Shown in pieces: positions 43,921 to 52,973 of a DNA stretch of 64,000 nucleotides. The notes beneath the pieces were generated by a model. It worked only from the letters and a program-made list of their open reading frames with translations, ran no database searches and was not told the DNA's origin. The translations under genes were made by a program, and so were the position numbers. Every line of letters begins with the position of its first letter. Within the stretch, counting starts at the first letter, position 1. Source of the DNA: Candidatus Pantoea bituminis (GTDB taxonomy: Bacteria > Pseudomonadota > Gammaproteobacteria > Enterobacterales > Enterobacteriaceae); NCBI RefSeq assembly GCF_018842675.1, contig NZ_JAGTWO010000005.1, forward strand, positions 62,001 through 126,000, given 5' to 3'.

Positions 43921-44725
43921 AGGCGGCGACGTGCTCGCTACCCAGCAGCGAAAGAACCTTGCTACGCAGTGCCACTAATTCTGGATCATCACGGCGACGC
44001 GGCCACGGCTGCTTAACCTCAATAATCTCCACTATCTTCGCCGGACGCGGGCTAAATACCACCACGCGGTTAGCCATAAACAGCGCCTCTTCCACATCAT
44101 GCGTCACCATCAAGGTCGTGAATTGCTGCTCTTGCCACAAATCGACAATCTCCTGCTGCATGCGTAAGCGCGTCAATGAATCCAGCTTGCCAAGCGGTTC
44201 GTCCAGAATCAGTAAGCGAGGATGATTGATTAAAGCGCGCGCCAATGCCGCACGCTGCGCCATGCCGCCAGAAAGTTGATGTGGCCAGGCGCGTGCAAAC
44301 TGACGCAGACCTACGCGATCCAGCATGGCATTGATGCGTCCTTCTGCCGCCTGCTTTTTCTCGCCCCGAATTTGCAGTCCTAATCCTACATTGTCGTAAA
44401 CCGTGCGCCAGGGATAAAGCGTAGGATCTTGAAACACCACGACGCGAGAAGGGTGTGGCGCAGTAATGGCGCGACCTTCTTCTGCCAGTAAGCCATTGGC
44501 GGGTTGTTCGAGTCCAGCCAGCAAGCGCAGCAAGGTCGATTTACCGCAGCCGGACGGGCCTAATAGCGCCACAAATTCACCCGCTTTTACCTGCAAGTGA
44601 ATATTTTCCAATACCGCCAAATCGTTTCCTTCCAGCGTAAAATGGTGGCTGACATTTTCGATATCAATATTAACGCCGGCGCTGTTCGCGCCTCTATTAA
44701 TAGCGTCTACATTCTGTGATGCCAT
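43919..44725 (-). CDS. Sulfonate/nitrate-type ABC transporter ATPase (SsuB-like)
   Basis: 268 residues. Walker A GPSGCGKSTLLR, Q-loop VVFQDPTLYPWRTV, signature LSGGMAQRAALARAL, Walker B LLILDEPLGKLDSL, H-loop VTHDVEEALFMANRVVVFSPRPAKI. The LYPW-T motif and FSPRPAKI tail are typical of SsuB/TauB. Together with the permease (45014) and binding protein (47143) it makes one SsuABC-like importer, but each gene is transcribed as a separate or divergent unit. No SD problem; diverges from the permease gene. Confidence 0.88.
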   Translation of the reverse strand: MASQNVDAINRGANSAGVNIDIENVSHHFTLEGNDLAVLENIHLQVKAGEFVALLGPSGCGKSTLLRLLAGLEQPANGLLAEEGRAITAPHPSRVVVFQDPTLYPWRTVYDNVGLGLQIRGEKKQAAEGRINAMLDRVGLRQFARAWPHQLSGGMAQRAALARALINHPRLLILDEPLGKLDSLTRLRMQQEIVDLWQEQQFTTLMVTHDVEEALFMANRVVVFSPRPAKIVEIIEVKQPWPRRRDDPELVALRSKVLSLLGSEHVAA

Positions 44726-45013
44726 ATCATACTCCTCAAGCGGATGACTTTAAAAATGCATTTTAAAAATTAATAACACAAATAACCCGCCGGTAATTAT
44801 GCTAATAGCAGCATAGCGTTTGCTAATCACTCATAAATAAAAACCGCATTAACTCATACAGGATTGTTATTTGGTGTGCGGTTCCAGCTTTGCGATATTG
44901 CTTTAAATACGGGTTTATCAATATTGATGACTAACAGGGCTTGCGCATTCGCAATCAATTAATGAATGCCTGGCAAATACAGTAAATATTGCAGTTATCA
45001 GCGGGAGAGAAAC
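44726..45013. promoter_or_regulatory. SsuB-like / SsuC-like divergent promoter region
   Basis: 288 bp, AT-rich. Contains the perfect 12-bp palindrome AAAATGCATTTT (44753-44764) and TATGCT-N6-AGCATA (44798-44803/44810-44815). Candidate sites for a sulfur regulator; no regulator gene is adjacent. Confidence 0.45.
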
Positions 45014-46020
45014 ATGGTGAGTGAAACGTTAGCACTGGGGCGATCGTCAAATGCGGTACGTCGCATTGATCCCCTCTTATGGGCAGCCTTACTCTGTTGG
45101 TGGGGATTGGTCGCGCTGATGACCGGCCTGCCCGATAAACAAATCGGCTTTGCGGCCCCACGCTTTGTCAATGAAACCCAAGCGTTTTTTATCGCCCTTG
45201 CGTCACTCCTTACGGTGTTAGTGCTGGCAGCCAGCGCAGCACCCCATTTGAAACTCTGGCAACCGCTGAAAACCAGTGCGCGCTGGTTAGTGGTGTTAGC
45301 CCTGCTGTTGGGGATTTGGGAATACGTCACCGCGAAACAGGCGCTGTTGCCCGCCCCTTTTTCGCCCCACCGCGTGCGTTACTTGAAGCTTACGCCACAG
45401 ATTGGCCCCGCCTGCTCGACAGCGTACTGAATTCGCTGCGTCTGCTGGCCATTGGGTTCGCCTTTGGTAGCGTGGTGGGATTCATTACTGGCGTGGCAAT
45501 TGGCTGGTCGCGCGGGCTGGGATATTGGGTGCATCCTGTTTTACGTTTTCTTGGGCCGGTGCCGTCCACTGCGTTGTTACCGCTCTCGCTCTATTTCTTT
45601 CCCTCAAGCTTTTCCGCAGCGGTCTTTCTCATTGCGCTGGCGACCTGGTTCCCGGTGACGGTGTTGACGTGGTCAGGCGTCGCCAGCGTTGATAACCGTT
45701 ATTACGATGTGGCGCGCACGCTGGGGGCGAACGCATTGTTTTTAGTGCTGCGTGTCGCCGTGCCCGCTGCTCTGCCGCATCTGTTTGTCGGGCTGTTTAT
45801 GGGCTTGGGCGCCTCATTCTCAGTATTGGTTGCTGCAGAAATGATGGGTGTTAAATCAGGTCTTGGCTGGTATTTGCAGTGGGCGCAAGGCTGGGCGGCG
45901 TACGCCAACATGTATGCGGCATTGATCATCATGGCGCTGCTGTGCTCTTCGCTGATTACGCTGCTGTTCATCGTGCGCGATCGCACATTGGCGTGGCAGC
46001 GCAATGCGGTGAAATGGTGA
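45014..46020 (+). CDS. Sulfonate-type ABC transporter permease (SsuC-like), frameshifted in this sequence
   Basis: Start ATG at 45014 (SD GGGAGAG); corrected product 335 residues, longer than E. coli SsuC (263) because of two extra N-terminal membrane segments (about 22-40 and 55-75). The C-terminal 220 residues are the SsuC core: SLRLLAIGFAFGSVVGFITGVAIGW-like region, EAA-type loop DVARTLGANALFLVLRVAVPAALPHL, and AAEMMGVKSGLGWYLQWAQ. The frame breaks at T5 (45358-45362): one more T turns APFSPHRV into APFFAPPRALLEAYATDW. It is followed 29 nt later by the cysteine synthase gene. Confidence 0.88.
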
Positions 46021-46049
46021 TCGCACTTTTATCTCAGTGAGGACAAGAA

Positions 46050-47102
46050 ATGGCTGCATCTATTTATAATTCAATAACCGAGCTCACTGGCAATACGCCG
46101 CTGCTGCGCCTGACGCGCTTTAGTGAGCGCTACCAGTTGCATGTTGACCTGCTGGCGAAGCTGGAGTTGTTTAATCCTAATCACAGCGTGAAAGACCGCA
46201 TTGCGCTGGCGATGATTGAAGATGCTGAACGCCGCGGCCTGATAAAACCTGGCGATGTGATTGCTGAAACCACCAGCGGCAATACCGGTATTGGCCTGGC
46301 GGCGTTTGCGGCGGCAAAAGGTTATCGCTTTCGTGTTTACATCAATGACTTTGTTAGTATCGAACGCAGCAAGGTGATTCAGGCTTTAGGCGCAGAACTG
46401 ATCCCTTTTAGCCAGGTTCCGGGCTTTGCCGACTTCTATGAATCTACCGACGGCGATTTTGTCGCGGCAACCCGCTGGCTGGTGGCGCGGGTGCGGGAAG
46501 CAGAACCGCACGTACACTTTTTGCAGCAGCTGGAGAACCCGGCGAATCCGCGTGTGCACGCGCTGACAACCGGGCCAGAGATCTGGCGCGATACGCAAGG
46601 TGAGCTTGATATTTTAGTGGCCTCGGTGGGCACCGGCGGTACGCTTTCTGGTATTGGGCGCTATCTCAAATCGCAGTATCCAGAACTTCATGTGGTTGCT
46701 GTAGAACCGGGTATTGGCTCGCAGCCACAACCTGATAATCCTGACCCGCTTGAGATCACTGGCGTTCACGCCTTTAGCAGCCAACCACCGGAGCGGATCC
46801 CCGCCAATGTCGATCATCAGGTGATTGATGAGGTGATTGCAGTGGAAACCTGGCAGGCGTATCAGGCGGCGCGCGAGCTGGCATTAGTCGAAGGGATATT
46901 AGTTGGGGATTCGTCGGGAGCGGTGCTGTATGCGGCAAGGCAGTTGGCAGCAAGGCCAGAGAATCAGGGAAAACGTATCGTCATTTTGCTGGCGGATGGC
47001 GGTGGAAATTATCTTTCTACGCAATTGTTCGATCACCATCGTCCCGCAGAAAGTTTAAAAAACGCCAATGCGGTACAGACATCACAACAGCTTTTAAGCT
47101 GA
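46050..47102 (+). CDS. Cysteine synthase family PLP enzyme
   Basis: 350 residues, fold type II. Schiff-base Lys lies in NPNHSVKDRIALAMI (about residues 43-57); the substrate loop is TTSGNTGIGLAAFAAAKG (about 73-90), and the PLP phosphate loop is VGTGGTLSGIGRYLK (about 193-207). The region GIGSQPQP...ITGVHAFSS deviates from CysK's GPHKIQGIG pattern, so it is neither CysK nor CysM proper. It probably makes cysteine, or a related thio-amino acid, from O-acetylserine and the sulfide or sulfite released by the monooxygenases. SD GAGGA. Operon with the SsuC-like permease. Confidence 0.85.
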   Translation: MAASIYNSITELTGNTPLLRLTRFSERYQLHVDLLAKLELFNPNHSVKDRIALAMIEDAERRGLIKPGDVIAETTSGNTGIGLAAFAAAKGYRFRVYINDFVSIERSKVIQALGAELIPFSQVPGFADFYESTDGDFVAATRWLVARVREAEPHVHFLQQLENPANPRVHALTTGPEIWRDTQGELDILVASVGTGGTLSGIGRYLKSQYPELHVVAVEPGIGSQPQPDNPDPLEITGVHAFSSQPPERIPANVDHQVIDEVIAVETWQAYQAARELALVEGILVGDSSGAVLYAARQLAARPENQGKRIVILLADGGGNYLSTQLFDHHRPAESLKNANAVQTSQQLLS

Positions 47103-47113
47103 TCGTTACAAAC

Positions 47114-47141
47114 AAAAAAGGCAGCCGAGGCTGCCTTTTTT
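47114..47141. terminator. Bidirectional terminator
   Basis: AAAAAAGGCAGCC (47114-47126), loop GA, GGCTGCCTTTTTT (47129-47141). Serves both converging genes; the binding-protein stop lies directly beside it. Confidence 0.93.
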
Positions 47142-47142
47142 G

Positions 47143-48192
47143 TTATATCAATACGTCTGAAGTAATACCTTTGGCGAAGAGCATCGGATCGGTTTCTGGA
47201 CGTAATACGTTGATCGCTTTTAAATCGCGGGCATAGACGTCTATTTCCTTCACAAAGTCATTCCCCACGGAATAGTGGCCGTGCGTATGGGTTTTCAATA
47301 CGCTGGCAATCTCCTGTGGCGTGGTATTCAGCGCTTTACCATTAAATTCGGTGCCAATGGTATCAGGATGCTGCGCCGCATAAGCATGCGCCTGTAAAAT
47401 CGCATGGGTAATCGCCGCTGCCACTTCAGGCTGATCGCGAATCAAACTGCCGCGCGTACCAATGACGCAGCAGCTCAGATTGGCATATTCATCCATTAAG
47501 TTGGTCGCAACCTCGCGATAACCGGGCTGTTGAGAGAGTCGCCACATCACCGGATCGGATCCGGTTGCGGCCTGAATTTCACCTTTCTGTAACACCAGCG
47601 GCAATAGGTCTTGCGGATAAACGCGCCAGTTTACATCCGTATTAGGATCAAGCCCGTGCCGCTTCAGCATTAAGGAGAAAAAGTTTTTATCGGCACCGGC
47701 CATATCGGTAACGCCAATGGTGGTGCCTTTCAGCGCTTCAAGCGAGCGTGGACCGTCGTCGCGCGTTAACAGCCGCATACAACCGCCATGCGTGCCTGCC
47801 GTTAGCTTAACGTCAAAGCCCTGCTCCAGTGCTTTTAACCAGCGCAGCGCCATGCCCACCGCGGCTTCGGCTTTGCCAGTGGCAATCGACTCCAGTAAAA
47901 GTTCGGTTGAATTGCCAAAGTTAACGAACTCGACCTCCAAATTATGTGCTTTGAAGAAATTATGCTGATCGGCGACGATCACCGGCGCCAGACAAATAGC
48001 GTTGAGGTTCACCGCCAGACGTATTTTCGCGGGTTTTGCCAACGCCCATTTCCCTGCACCTCCCTGTAAAATATCAGGCGACATATTCATCGCGTCATGA
48101 GGGTTTGCCCAGGCGGGTAATGCGCTGGCGGCTAATGCCGCAGCCGAATAATTAAGAAAATGCCGACGAGATAGTGAATATTGAGCTGGCAC
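47143..48192 (-). CDS. Sulfonate/nitrate-type ABC substrate-binding protein (SsuA-like), Tat-type signal, GTG start
   Basis: 349 residues from the GTG at 48192, chosen because SD GGGAG is 7 nt upstream; the longer ATG-started frame to 48279 has no SD and a non-signal N-terminus. The N-terminus has SRRHFLNYSAAALAASALP, a twin-arginine S-R-R-x-F-L motif followed by a mild hydrophobic stretch, so folded export is likely. Mature part: KIRLAVNLNAICLAPVIVADQHNFFKAHNLEVEFV-type start, GKAEAAVGMALRWLKALEQGFD, YPQDLLPLVLQKGEIQAATGSDP, matching NMT1/SsuA-like proteins. It diverges from the acyl-CoA dehydrogenase-like gene. Confidence 0.83.
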   Translation of the reverse strand: MPAQYSLSRRHFLNYSAAALAASALPAWANPHDAMNMSPDILQGGAGKWALAKPAKIRLAVNLNAICLAPVIVADQHNFFKAHNLEVEFVNFGNSTELLLESIATGKAEAAVGMALRWLKALEQGFDVKLTAGTHGGCMRLLTRDDGPRSLEALKGTTIGVTDMAGADKNFFSLMLKRHGLDPNTDVNWRVYPQDLLPLVLQKGEIQAATGSDPVMWRLSQQPGYREVATNLMDEYANLSCCVIGTRGSLIRDQPEVAAAITHAILQAHAYAAQHPDTIGTEFNGKALNTTPQEIASVLKTHTHGHYSVGNDFVKEIDVYARDLKAINVLRPETDPMLFAKGITSDVLI

Positions 48193-48394
48193 GATGTTAC
48201 TCCCAAATAAGTGGAGACCCTTAACATAAATAACGTTTTCATTAATCTCATGCAGAGTAATGATTAATTTGCTCAGCAACCAGCATTGAAATTATGCCAA
48301 TTCTGCATGAGGTTATCTGGTATTTTGCTTTTACATTGGCGGCATAAAAATAAAAGATTGCGTCACAATCAGGTTATTCATTGAGGCTTGCGTT
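48193..48394. promoter_or_regulatory. Divergent promoter with a widely spaced inverted repeat
   Basis: CTCATGCAGA (48247-48256) and its exact reverse complement TCTGCATGAG (48302-48311) are separated by 45 bp in the 202-bp gap between divergent genes. The copies share flanks (TAAyCTCATGCAGA), so they look like two facing binding sites, one per promoter. Confidence 0.55.
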
Positions 48395-49558
48395 ATGTCC
48401 GTTAACGACAGCGATAATTCATCCATCTTTTTGCGAGAACGTCTGCCCGCCATTACGCGTGCCCTCCAGGAATCAGCCGATCAGATTGATTGGCAGGGCG
48501 AATTTCCCCACGAAAATTTTGCGCTGTTGCAGCAACACGGATTACTGAGCCGGGCGCTACCGATTTCGGCGGGTGGATTCGGGGCTGATTTAACGGAATC
48601 CCGCGCCATTATTGCCGCCATAGCACAAGGCGAACCCTCCACCGCCTTGATTGTGATTATGCAGTATTTGAATTCGCGCCGTTTAGGTGAGGATTCAGAC
48701 TGGCCAGAATCCGTTCGTCTACGGGTAGCGCAAAGCGTGCGCGATCAGGGCGCGTTGATTAATGCGCTGCGTGTTGAACCGGAACTCGGCACGCCAGCAC
48801 GCGGCGGTTTACCCAAAACCGTCGCGCGCCGTGAACCCGATGGTTGGCGCCTGAGCGGTGAGAAGATTTACGCCACCGGCAGCGTGGGCTTGAGCTGGTT
48901 TTTGGTTTGGGCAAGCAGCGACGACGCCGATCCGCTGGTGGGCAGTTATTTGGTCCCGGCATCAGCAACGGGCATTCGCATTGAACCTGAGTGGGATCAT
49001 CTGGGCATGCGCGCCACGTGTAGCCATCGCGTGGTGTTTGATGATGTATGGATCCCGGCTGAAAATGCCGTCAACGTCAGCCGCTGGAGCGAACCACGTG
49101 CAGGTTTAAATGATGAGGAGACGGTGTGGATGGCGGTTTTGCTTGGATCGCTCTATGACGCCATCGCCCACGCCGCGCGCGACTGGTTTATCACCTTTCT
49201 TCAGCAGCGCATCCCGGCAAATTTAGGTGCGCCGCTGGCGAGTTTGCCACGCTTTCAGGAGATTGTTGGCCGGGTAGAAACCTTGCTGTTTACCAGCCAG
49301 ACGCTGCTCGATTTTGCCACGTCCGGGCTGGTTGCAAGCGCTCAGGCGCCGAAGATCAAACAGGTTGTGATTGAAAATGCCATTCGCAGCGTTCAGCTGA
49401 TGGTGGAAAGCATTGGTAATCATGCCCTGACACGCAGTAATCCACTTGAACGGCATTTACGTAACGTGCTGTGTGGCCGCATTCATACCCCGCAGGATGA
49501 TGTCATTTTTACAGCTGCCGGTAAAACGGCGCTCTCATTTAACAGGAGTCACAAATGA
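48395..49558 (+). CDS. Acyl-CoA dehydrogenase-like flavin monooxygenase (DszC/SfnB type)
   Basis: 387 residues, ACAD fold: N-terminal helical domain, beta domain with GEKIYATGSVGLSWFLVWASSDD (about residues 154-176) and WDHLGMRATCSHRVVFDDVWIP (about 204-225), then C-terminal helices. The acyl-CoA dehydrogenase catalytic Glu is not apparent, which fits the group-D flavin monooxygenases DszC and SfnB that oxidise sulfur compounds. It overlaps the LLM gene by 4 nt, so the two form a two-enzyme sulfur oxidation unit. Confidence 0.82.
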   Translation: MSVNDSDNSSIFLRERLPAITRALQESADQIDWQGEFPHENFALLQQHGLLSRALPISAGGFGADLTESRAIIAAIAQGEPSTALIVIMQYLNSRRLGEDSDWPESVRLRVAQSVRDQGALINALRVEPELGTPARGGLPKTVARREPDGWRLSGEKIYATGSVGLSWFLVWASSDDADPLVGSYLVPASATGIRIEPEWDHLGMRATCSHRVVFDDVWIPAENAVNVSRWSEPRAGLNDEETVWMAVLLGSLYDAIAHAARDWFITFLQQRIPANLGAPLASLPRFQEIVGRVETLLFTSQTLLDFATSGLVASAQAPKIKQVVIENAIRSVQLMVESIGNHALTRSNPLERHLRNVLCGRIHTPQDDVIFTAAGKTALSFNRSHK

Positions 49559-50646
49559 CGCTCGAATTTATTGGTCTGGTCGGCGCGCATGAACAGAGTG
49601 AATCGGACGCAGGCAACGGTAAAATTGTCGATATCCCTTTTATCAAAGCCTTTTCCCATGCTCAGGAATATGCAGGTTTCGATAAAGTGTTGCTGGCGGT
49701 CAATACCCGCGCGCCAGACTCGATGATTATCGCCAGTTACGTCGCCGCCTTTACGGAGAAGTTGGGTTTGCTGGTTGCGCATCGTCCCGGATTTCAAGCG
49801 CCCACCTTTGCTGCACGCCAGTTTGCCACGCTCGATCAGCTGAGTCAGGGGCGCGTATCGATCAATGTGATTACCGGCGGAGACAGCGGCGATTTGCAGC
49901 GTGACGGCGATTTCTTGACCAAGGATGAGCGTTACGCCCGCACCGGTGAATATGTGCAGATCATGAAACAGGTGTGGCAATCCGACCAGCCTTTTGACTT
50001 TGAAGGCGCGTTTTATCAGGTACGGGATAATTTGACTGAGGTGAAACCGCTACAAAAACCACGGGTGCCCATCTACTTTTCCGGTGCTTCACATGCTGCA
50101 GTGGAAATTGCAGCGCAACATGCAGATGTTTACATGATGTGGGGCGAACCGCTGGAACAGGTTGCAGCCCGCATTGAACAGGTGCGTGAAGCGGCGAAAA
50201 AATATGGTCGTGAAAATGAGATTCGCTTTAGTTTGTCACTGCGTCCGATTGTCGCTGCCAGTGATGAACAGGCGTGGGCACGGGCAGAATCGCTGCTGGC
50301 CGCCGCGCAGGCCAATATAGGCGGTAAAGCGATTCAGCCGGACAGCAATGTCGGTTCACAACGGTTGTATCAACTCGCGACGGCGCGCAAGGTTTATGAC
50401 AGCTGCCTGTGGACAGGGATTGCGGCGCTTTCAGGCGCTGCGGGCAACTCAACCTCGCTGGTGGGTTCGCCGGAAACCGTCGCCAATGCCGCATTGGAAT
50501 ACTACAAACTCGGCGTGACGACGTTTCTGTTTCGTGGTTTCGATCAATTGCGCGATGCCACTGAGTATGGCCAGTATTTGCTACCCGTGATTCGTCAAAA
50601 AGTGGCGGAGTATGAAGCCGAGCAGAAGCGTTCATCAGCGGCTTAG
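49555..50646 (+). CDS. FMNH2-dependent sulfonate/sulfone monooxygenase (SsuD/SfnG-like)
   Basis: 363 residues, LLM family. Motifs: GFDKVLLAVNTRAPDSMIIASYVA, LLVAHRPGFQAPTFAARQFATLDQLSQGR-type segment (about residues 77-105), NVITGGDSGDLQRDGDFLTKDERYARTGEY, and VPIYFSGASHAAVEIAAQHADVY. These closely follow SsuD and its relatives that release sulfite from alkanesulfonates. Substrate range cannot be fixed. SD AGGAG lies inside the end of the upstream gene. Confidence 0.87.
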   Translation: MTLEFIGLVGAHEQSESDAGNGKIVDIPFIKAFSHAQEYAGFDKVLLAVNTRAPDSMIIASYVAAFTEKLGLLVAHRPGFQAPTFAARQFATLDQLSQGRVSINVITGGDSGDLQRDGDFLTKDERYARTGEYVQIMKQVWQSDQPFDFEGAFYQVRDNLTEVKPLQKPRVPIYFSGASHAAVEIAAQHADVYMMWGEPLEQVAARIEQVREAAKKYGRENEIRFSLSLRPIVAASDEQAWARAESLLAAAQANIGGKAIQPDSNVGSQRLYQLATARKVYDSCLWTGIAALSGAAGNSTSLVGSPETVANAALEYYKLGVTTFLFRGFDQLRDATEYGQYLLPVIRQKVAEYEAEQKRSSAA

Positions 50647-50694
50647 GTAATAAGGCTTGAGAACGCTTTTTAAGGGGATTGTAAAGTTTGCAGT

Positions 50695-50720
50695 AAAAAC
50701 GCCTCCGAAGAGGCGTTTTT
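50695..50720. terminator. Bidirectional terminator
   Basis: AAAAACGCCTC (50695-50705), loop CGAA, GAGGCGTTTTT (50710-50720). Serves the monooxygenase operon and fhuE. Confidence 0.93.
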
Positions 50721-50747
50721 ACTACGGGATAAGCCAAGGCAAAAAAA

Positions 50748-52973
50748 TCAGAAGCTGTAGCTCGCCGTTACCGAGACGTTACGCGGTTCGCCGTAAACCA
50801 CATCACCATTGATATTGGTGTCGTATTTTTTGTCGAACAGGTTGTTAACGTTAGCTTGCAGCGCCAGCTGTTTGGTCAGCTGATAGCGGCTAAAGAGATC
50901 AACCAGCGCGTAGCTGCCCTGCTCAGAGTAGAAGGTGCCATTGCCGCTTGGGCCCGCGCTCTCTTTCCAGACGTGAGTTTGCCAGTTCACACCACCGCCA
51001 ATGGTCAGATCCTGCAACATCGGCAGGCGATAACGGGTGAACAGTTTCAGCTGGGTGCGCGGCAGGTTTGGATTAACTGCTTCACCATCGCGATCTTCCG
51101 CAATGTAACGCGTGCCACCAAACGTCATCTGCCAGTTATCGGTTAGTGCGCCGTTGACTTCAAACTCCACGCCGCGGCTGACTGTGCCTTTTTTAGCTTC
51201 ATATGCCGTGTCGGTTGATCCTTCAATGATGCGACCGGTGCTGACGCCGACATTATCCAGCTCGGTACGGAACACGGTGAATGACGTCGTCAGGCGACTA
51301 TTAAACCAATCTGATTTCACACCCGCTTCATAGTTGTTACCCACAACCGGTGAAAGCGTCGCGCCACTGCTGTCACGGTTGGTTTGGGGTTTGAATACCG
51401 AGGTGTAACTCGCGTAAGTCGACCAGTTATCATTGATGTCATACACCAACCCACCATAAGGCGTGATGTTGTTTTTCTCTAAATCACCGGTCAGCGTGTT
51501 GTTGATCCAACGCGTGTAGCGGGCACCTAAAATCAGATGCAGCGGATCGGCCAGTGAAATGCGCGTTGCCATGTAAGCTGACTTCTGGCGCGTGGTGTCA
51601 TCTTGCGCCAGCGAGCGCGGACCCCAATCCGTTTCAGGGAATTGACCGTTGTAGTTGTTGAAGTCACCCAACTCTTCCGGCGAAATATTGGCAAACGCAC
51701 TGTAATAGGTATTTTGCTGCTTACTGTAGCTCACGCCTGCCATCAATTCGTGGGTGCGCCCAAACAGCTCATACGGGCCGCTGGCAAAGGTATCCACTGC
51801 ATCCACTTTACGCTTGCCGGTGTTATAACCTGTCCCACCCACTACCGGATAACCGGCATATTCCGACTGTCCAATACCGGTGACTTTGTCGAAGTAGCCA
51901 TCAATATAGAGCTGCTTACTGGCGAAATTGGTTTCGTTATGCGTACCGTTTAAGGTGAGTTGCCAGCCGTTATCAAACGCCTGCTGCAAATTGACAAAGA
52001 CCTTTTTGGTCTCTTTGTTGTTGTAAGCCCAGTCCGGCGCGGTATTAAAGCCACGACGATAATCGGTTTTGCTGCCATCGGTGTAGTAACGTGGCAAGCC
52101 ACCCCAGGTTGGGCTGTCGGCTTTATTTTCCTGATATTCATAACCCAACGACAAGGTCGTTGAGTCAGTCAGGTCTGCATCAACGATGGCAGATATAAAT
52201 TTCTTTTCAGCACCGTAACGCTCAACGAAGCTGTTTTTATCTTCATAACCGGCAACGACGCGTCCGCGCACGTTACCTGATTCAGTCAGCGGAGTCTGAA
52301 CATCGGCGACATAGCGCTGTTTATTCCAGCTGCCGTAGCTGGCGGAAAGGTCGCCCGTTGCCACTTTGCTGTTCGCATGTTTACGGATCATATTCACAGC
52401 TGCCGAAGGATTACCCGCGCCGACTAACAGGCCATTCGCACCACGGACGACTTCAATACGCTCATACAGCGCCGAGTCGGTTTGTGAATCGCCCAGGTTC
52501 CAGCGCTCTTCAAATACGCTGGGAATGCCGTCAATCATGTAGTTATCAATCAGGAAGCCGCGTGAATAGTAGGTTTTACGATCCATGTCAGCGGTGCTTT
52601 CCTGAATGCCAGTGGTGTTATTCAACACTTGCCCCAGCGATTGCAGCTGCTGATCCTGCATACGCTGCTGGGTAATAATACTGACCGACTGCGGAATATC
52701 ACGCACGGTAGAGGTTAATTTTGTTCCTGCACGTGTCACGGGCACGCTGTAATCGGTATTAGGCGTATCGGCAACATCACCCGCAGAGGATGCACTCACC
52801 ACCATGGTCTGATCATCAGTGGCGGCGGGCACAGTCGTTTCTGCTGCTTGCACATTGTTGGTGAAGGCGGTAGCGACAACAGCCGCCAGCAAGGAGAGAC
52901 GCAGAGGTTTGTTGTGCGCAAGCGAAGGCATGTTCGTTGCAGATTCCCTGACGCGCTTAACATCAAAAGACAT
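50748..52973 (-). CDS. fhuE: TonB-dependent ferric siderophore receptor (FhuE-like)
   Basis: 741 residues. Signal peptide with a long N-region, cleavage near NNVQA-A (about residue 43). A TonB box-like DQTMVVSA follows, then the plug domain (RDIPQSVSIITQQRMQDQQL, YYSRGFLIDNYMIDGIPS, ERIEVVRGANGLLVGAGNPS) and a 22-strand barrel ending in the aromatic terminus SYSF. Long stretches match remembered E. coli FhuE (729 residues), the receptor for ferric coprogen and ferrioxamine. Located in the outer membrane. SD GAGGAA. A probable Fur box upstream indicates iron repression. Confidence 0.9.
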   Translation of the reverse strand: MSFDVKRVRESATNMPSLAHNKPLRLSLLAAVVATAFTNNVQAAETTVPAATDDQTMVVSASSAGDVADTPNTDYSVPVTRAGTKLTSTVRDIPQSVSIITQQRMQDQQLQSLGQVLNNTTGIQESTADMDRKTYYSRGFLIDNYMIDGIPSVFEERWNLGDSQTDSALYERIEVVRGANGLLVGAGNPSAAVNMIRKHANSKVATGDLSASYGSWNKQRYVADVQTPLTESGNVRGRVVAGYEDKNSFVERYGAEKKFISAIVDADLTDSTTLSLGYEYQENKADSPTWGGLPRYYTDGSKTDYRRGFNTAPDWAYNNKETKKVFVNLQQAFDNGWQLTLNGTHNETNFASKQLYIDGYFDKVTGIGQSEYAGYPVVGGTGYNTGKRKVDAVDTFASGPYELFGRTHELMAGVSYSKQQNTYYSAFANISPEELGDFNNYNGQFPETDWGPRSLAQDDTTRQKSAYMATRISLADPLHLILGARYTRWINNTLTGDLEKNNITPYGGLVYDINDNWSTYASYTSVFKPQTNRDSSGATLSPVVGNNYEAGVKSDWFNSRLTTSFTVFRTELDNVGVSTGRIIEGSTDTAYEAKKGTVSRGVEFEVNGALTDNWQMTFGGTRYIAEDRDGEAVNPNLPRTQLKLFTRYRLPMLQDLTIGGGVNWQTHVWKESAGPSGNGTFYSEQGSYALVDLFSRYQLTKQLALQANVNNLFDKKYDTNINGDVVYGEPRNVSVTASYSF

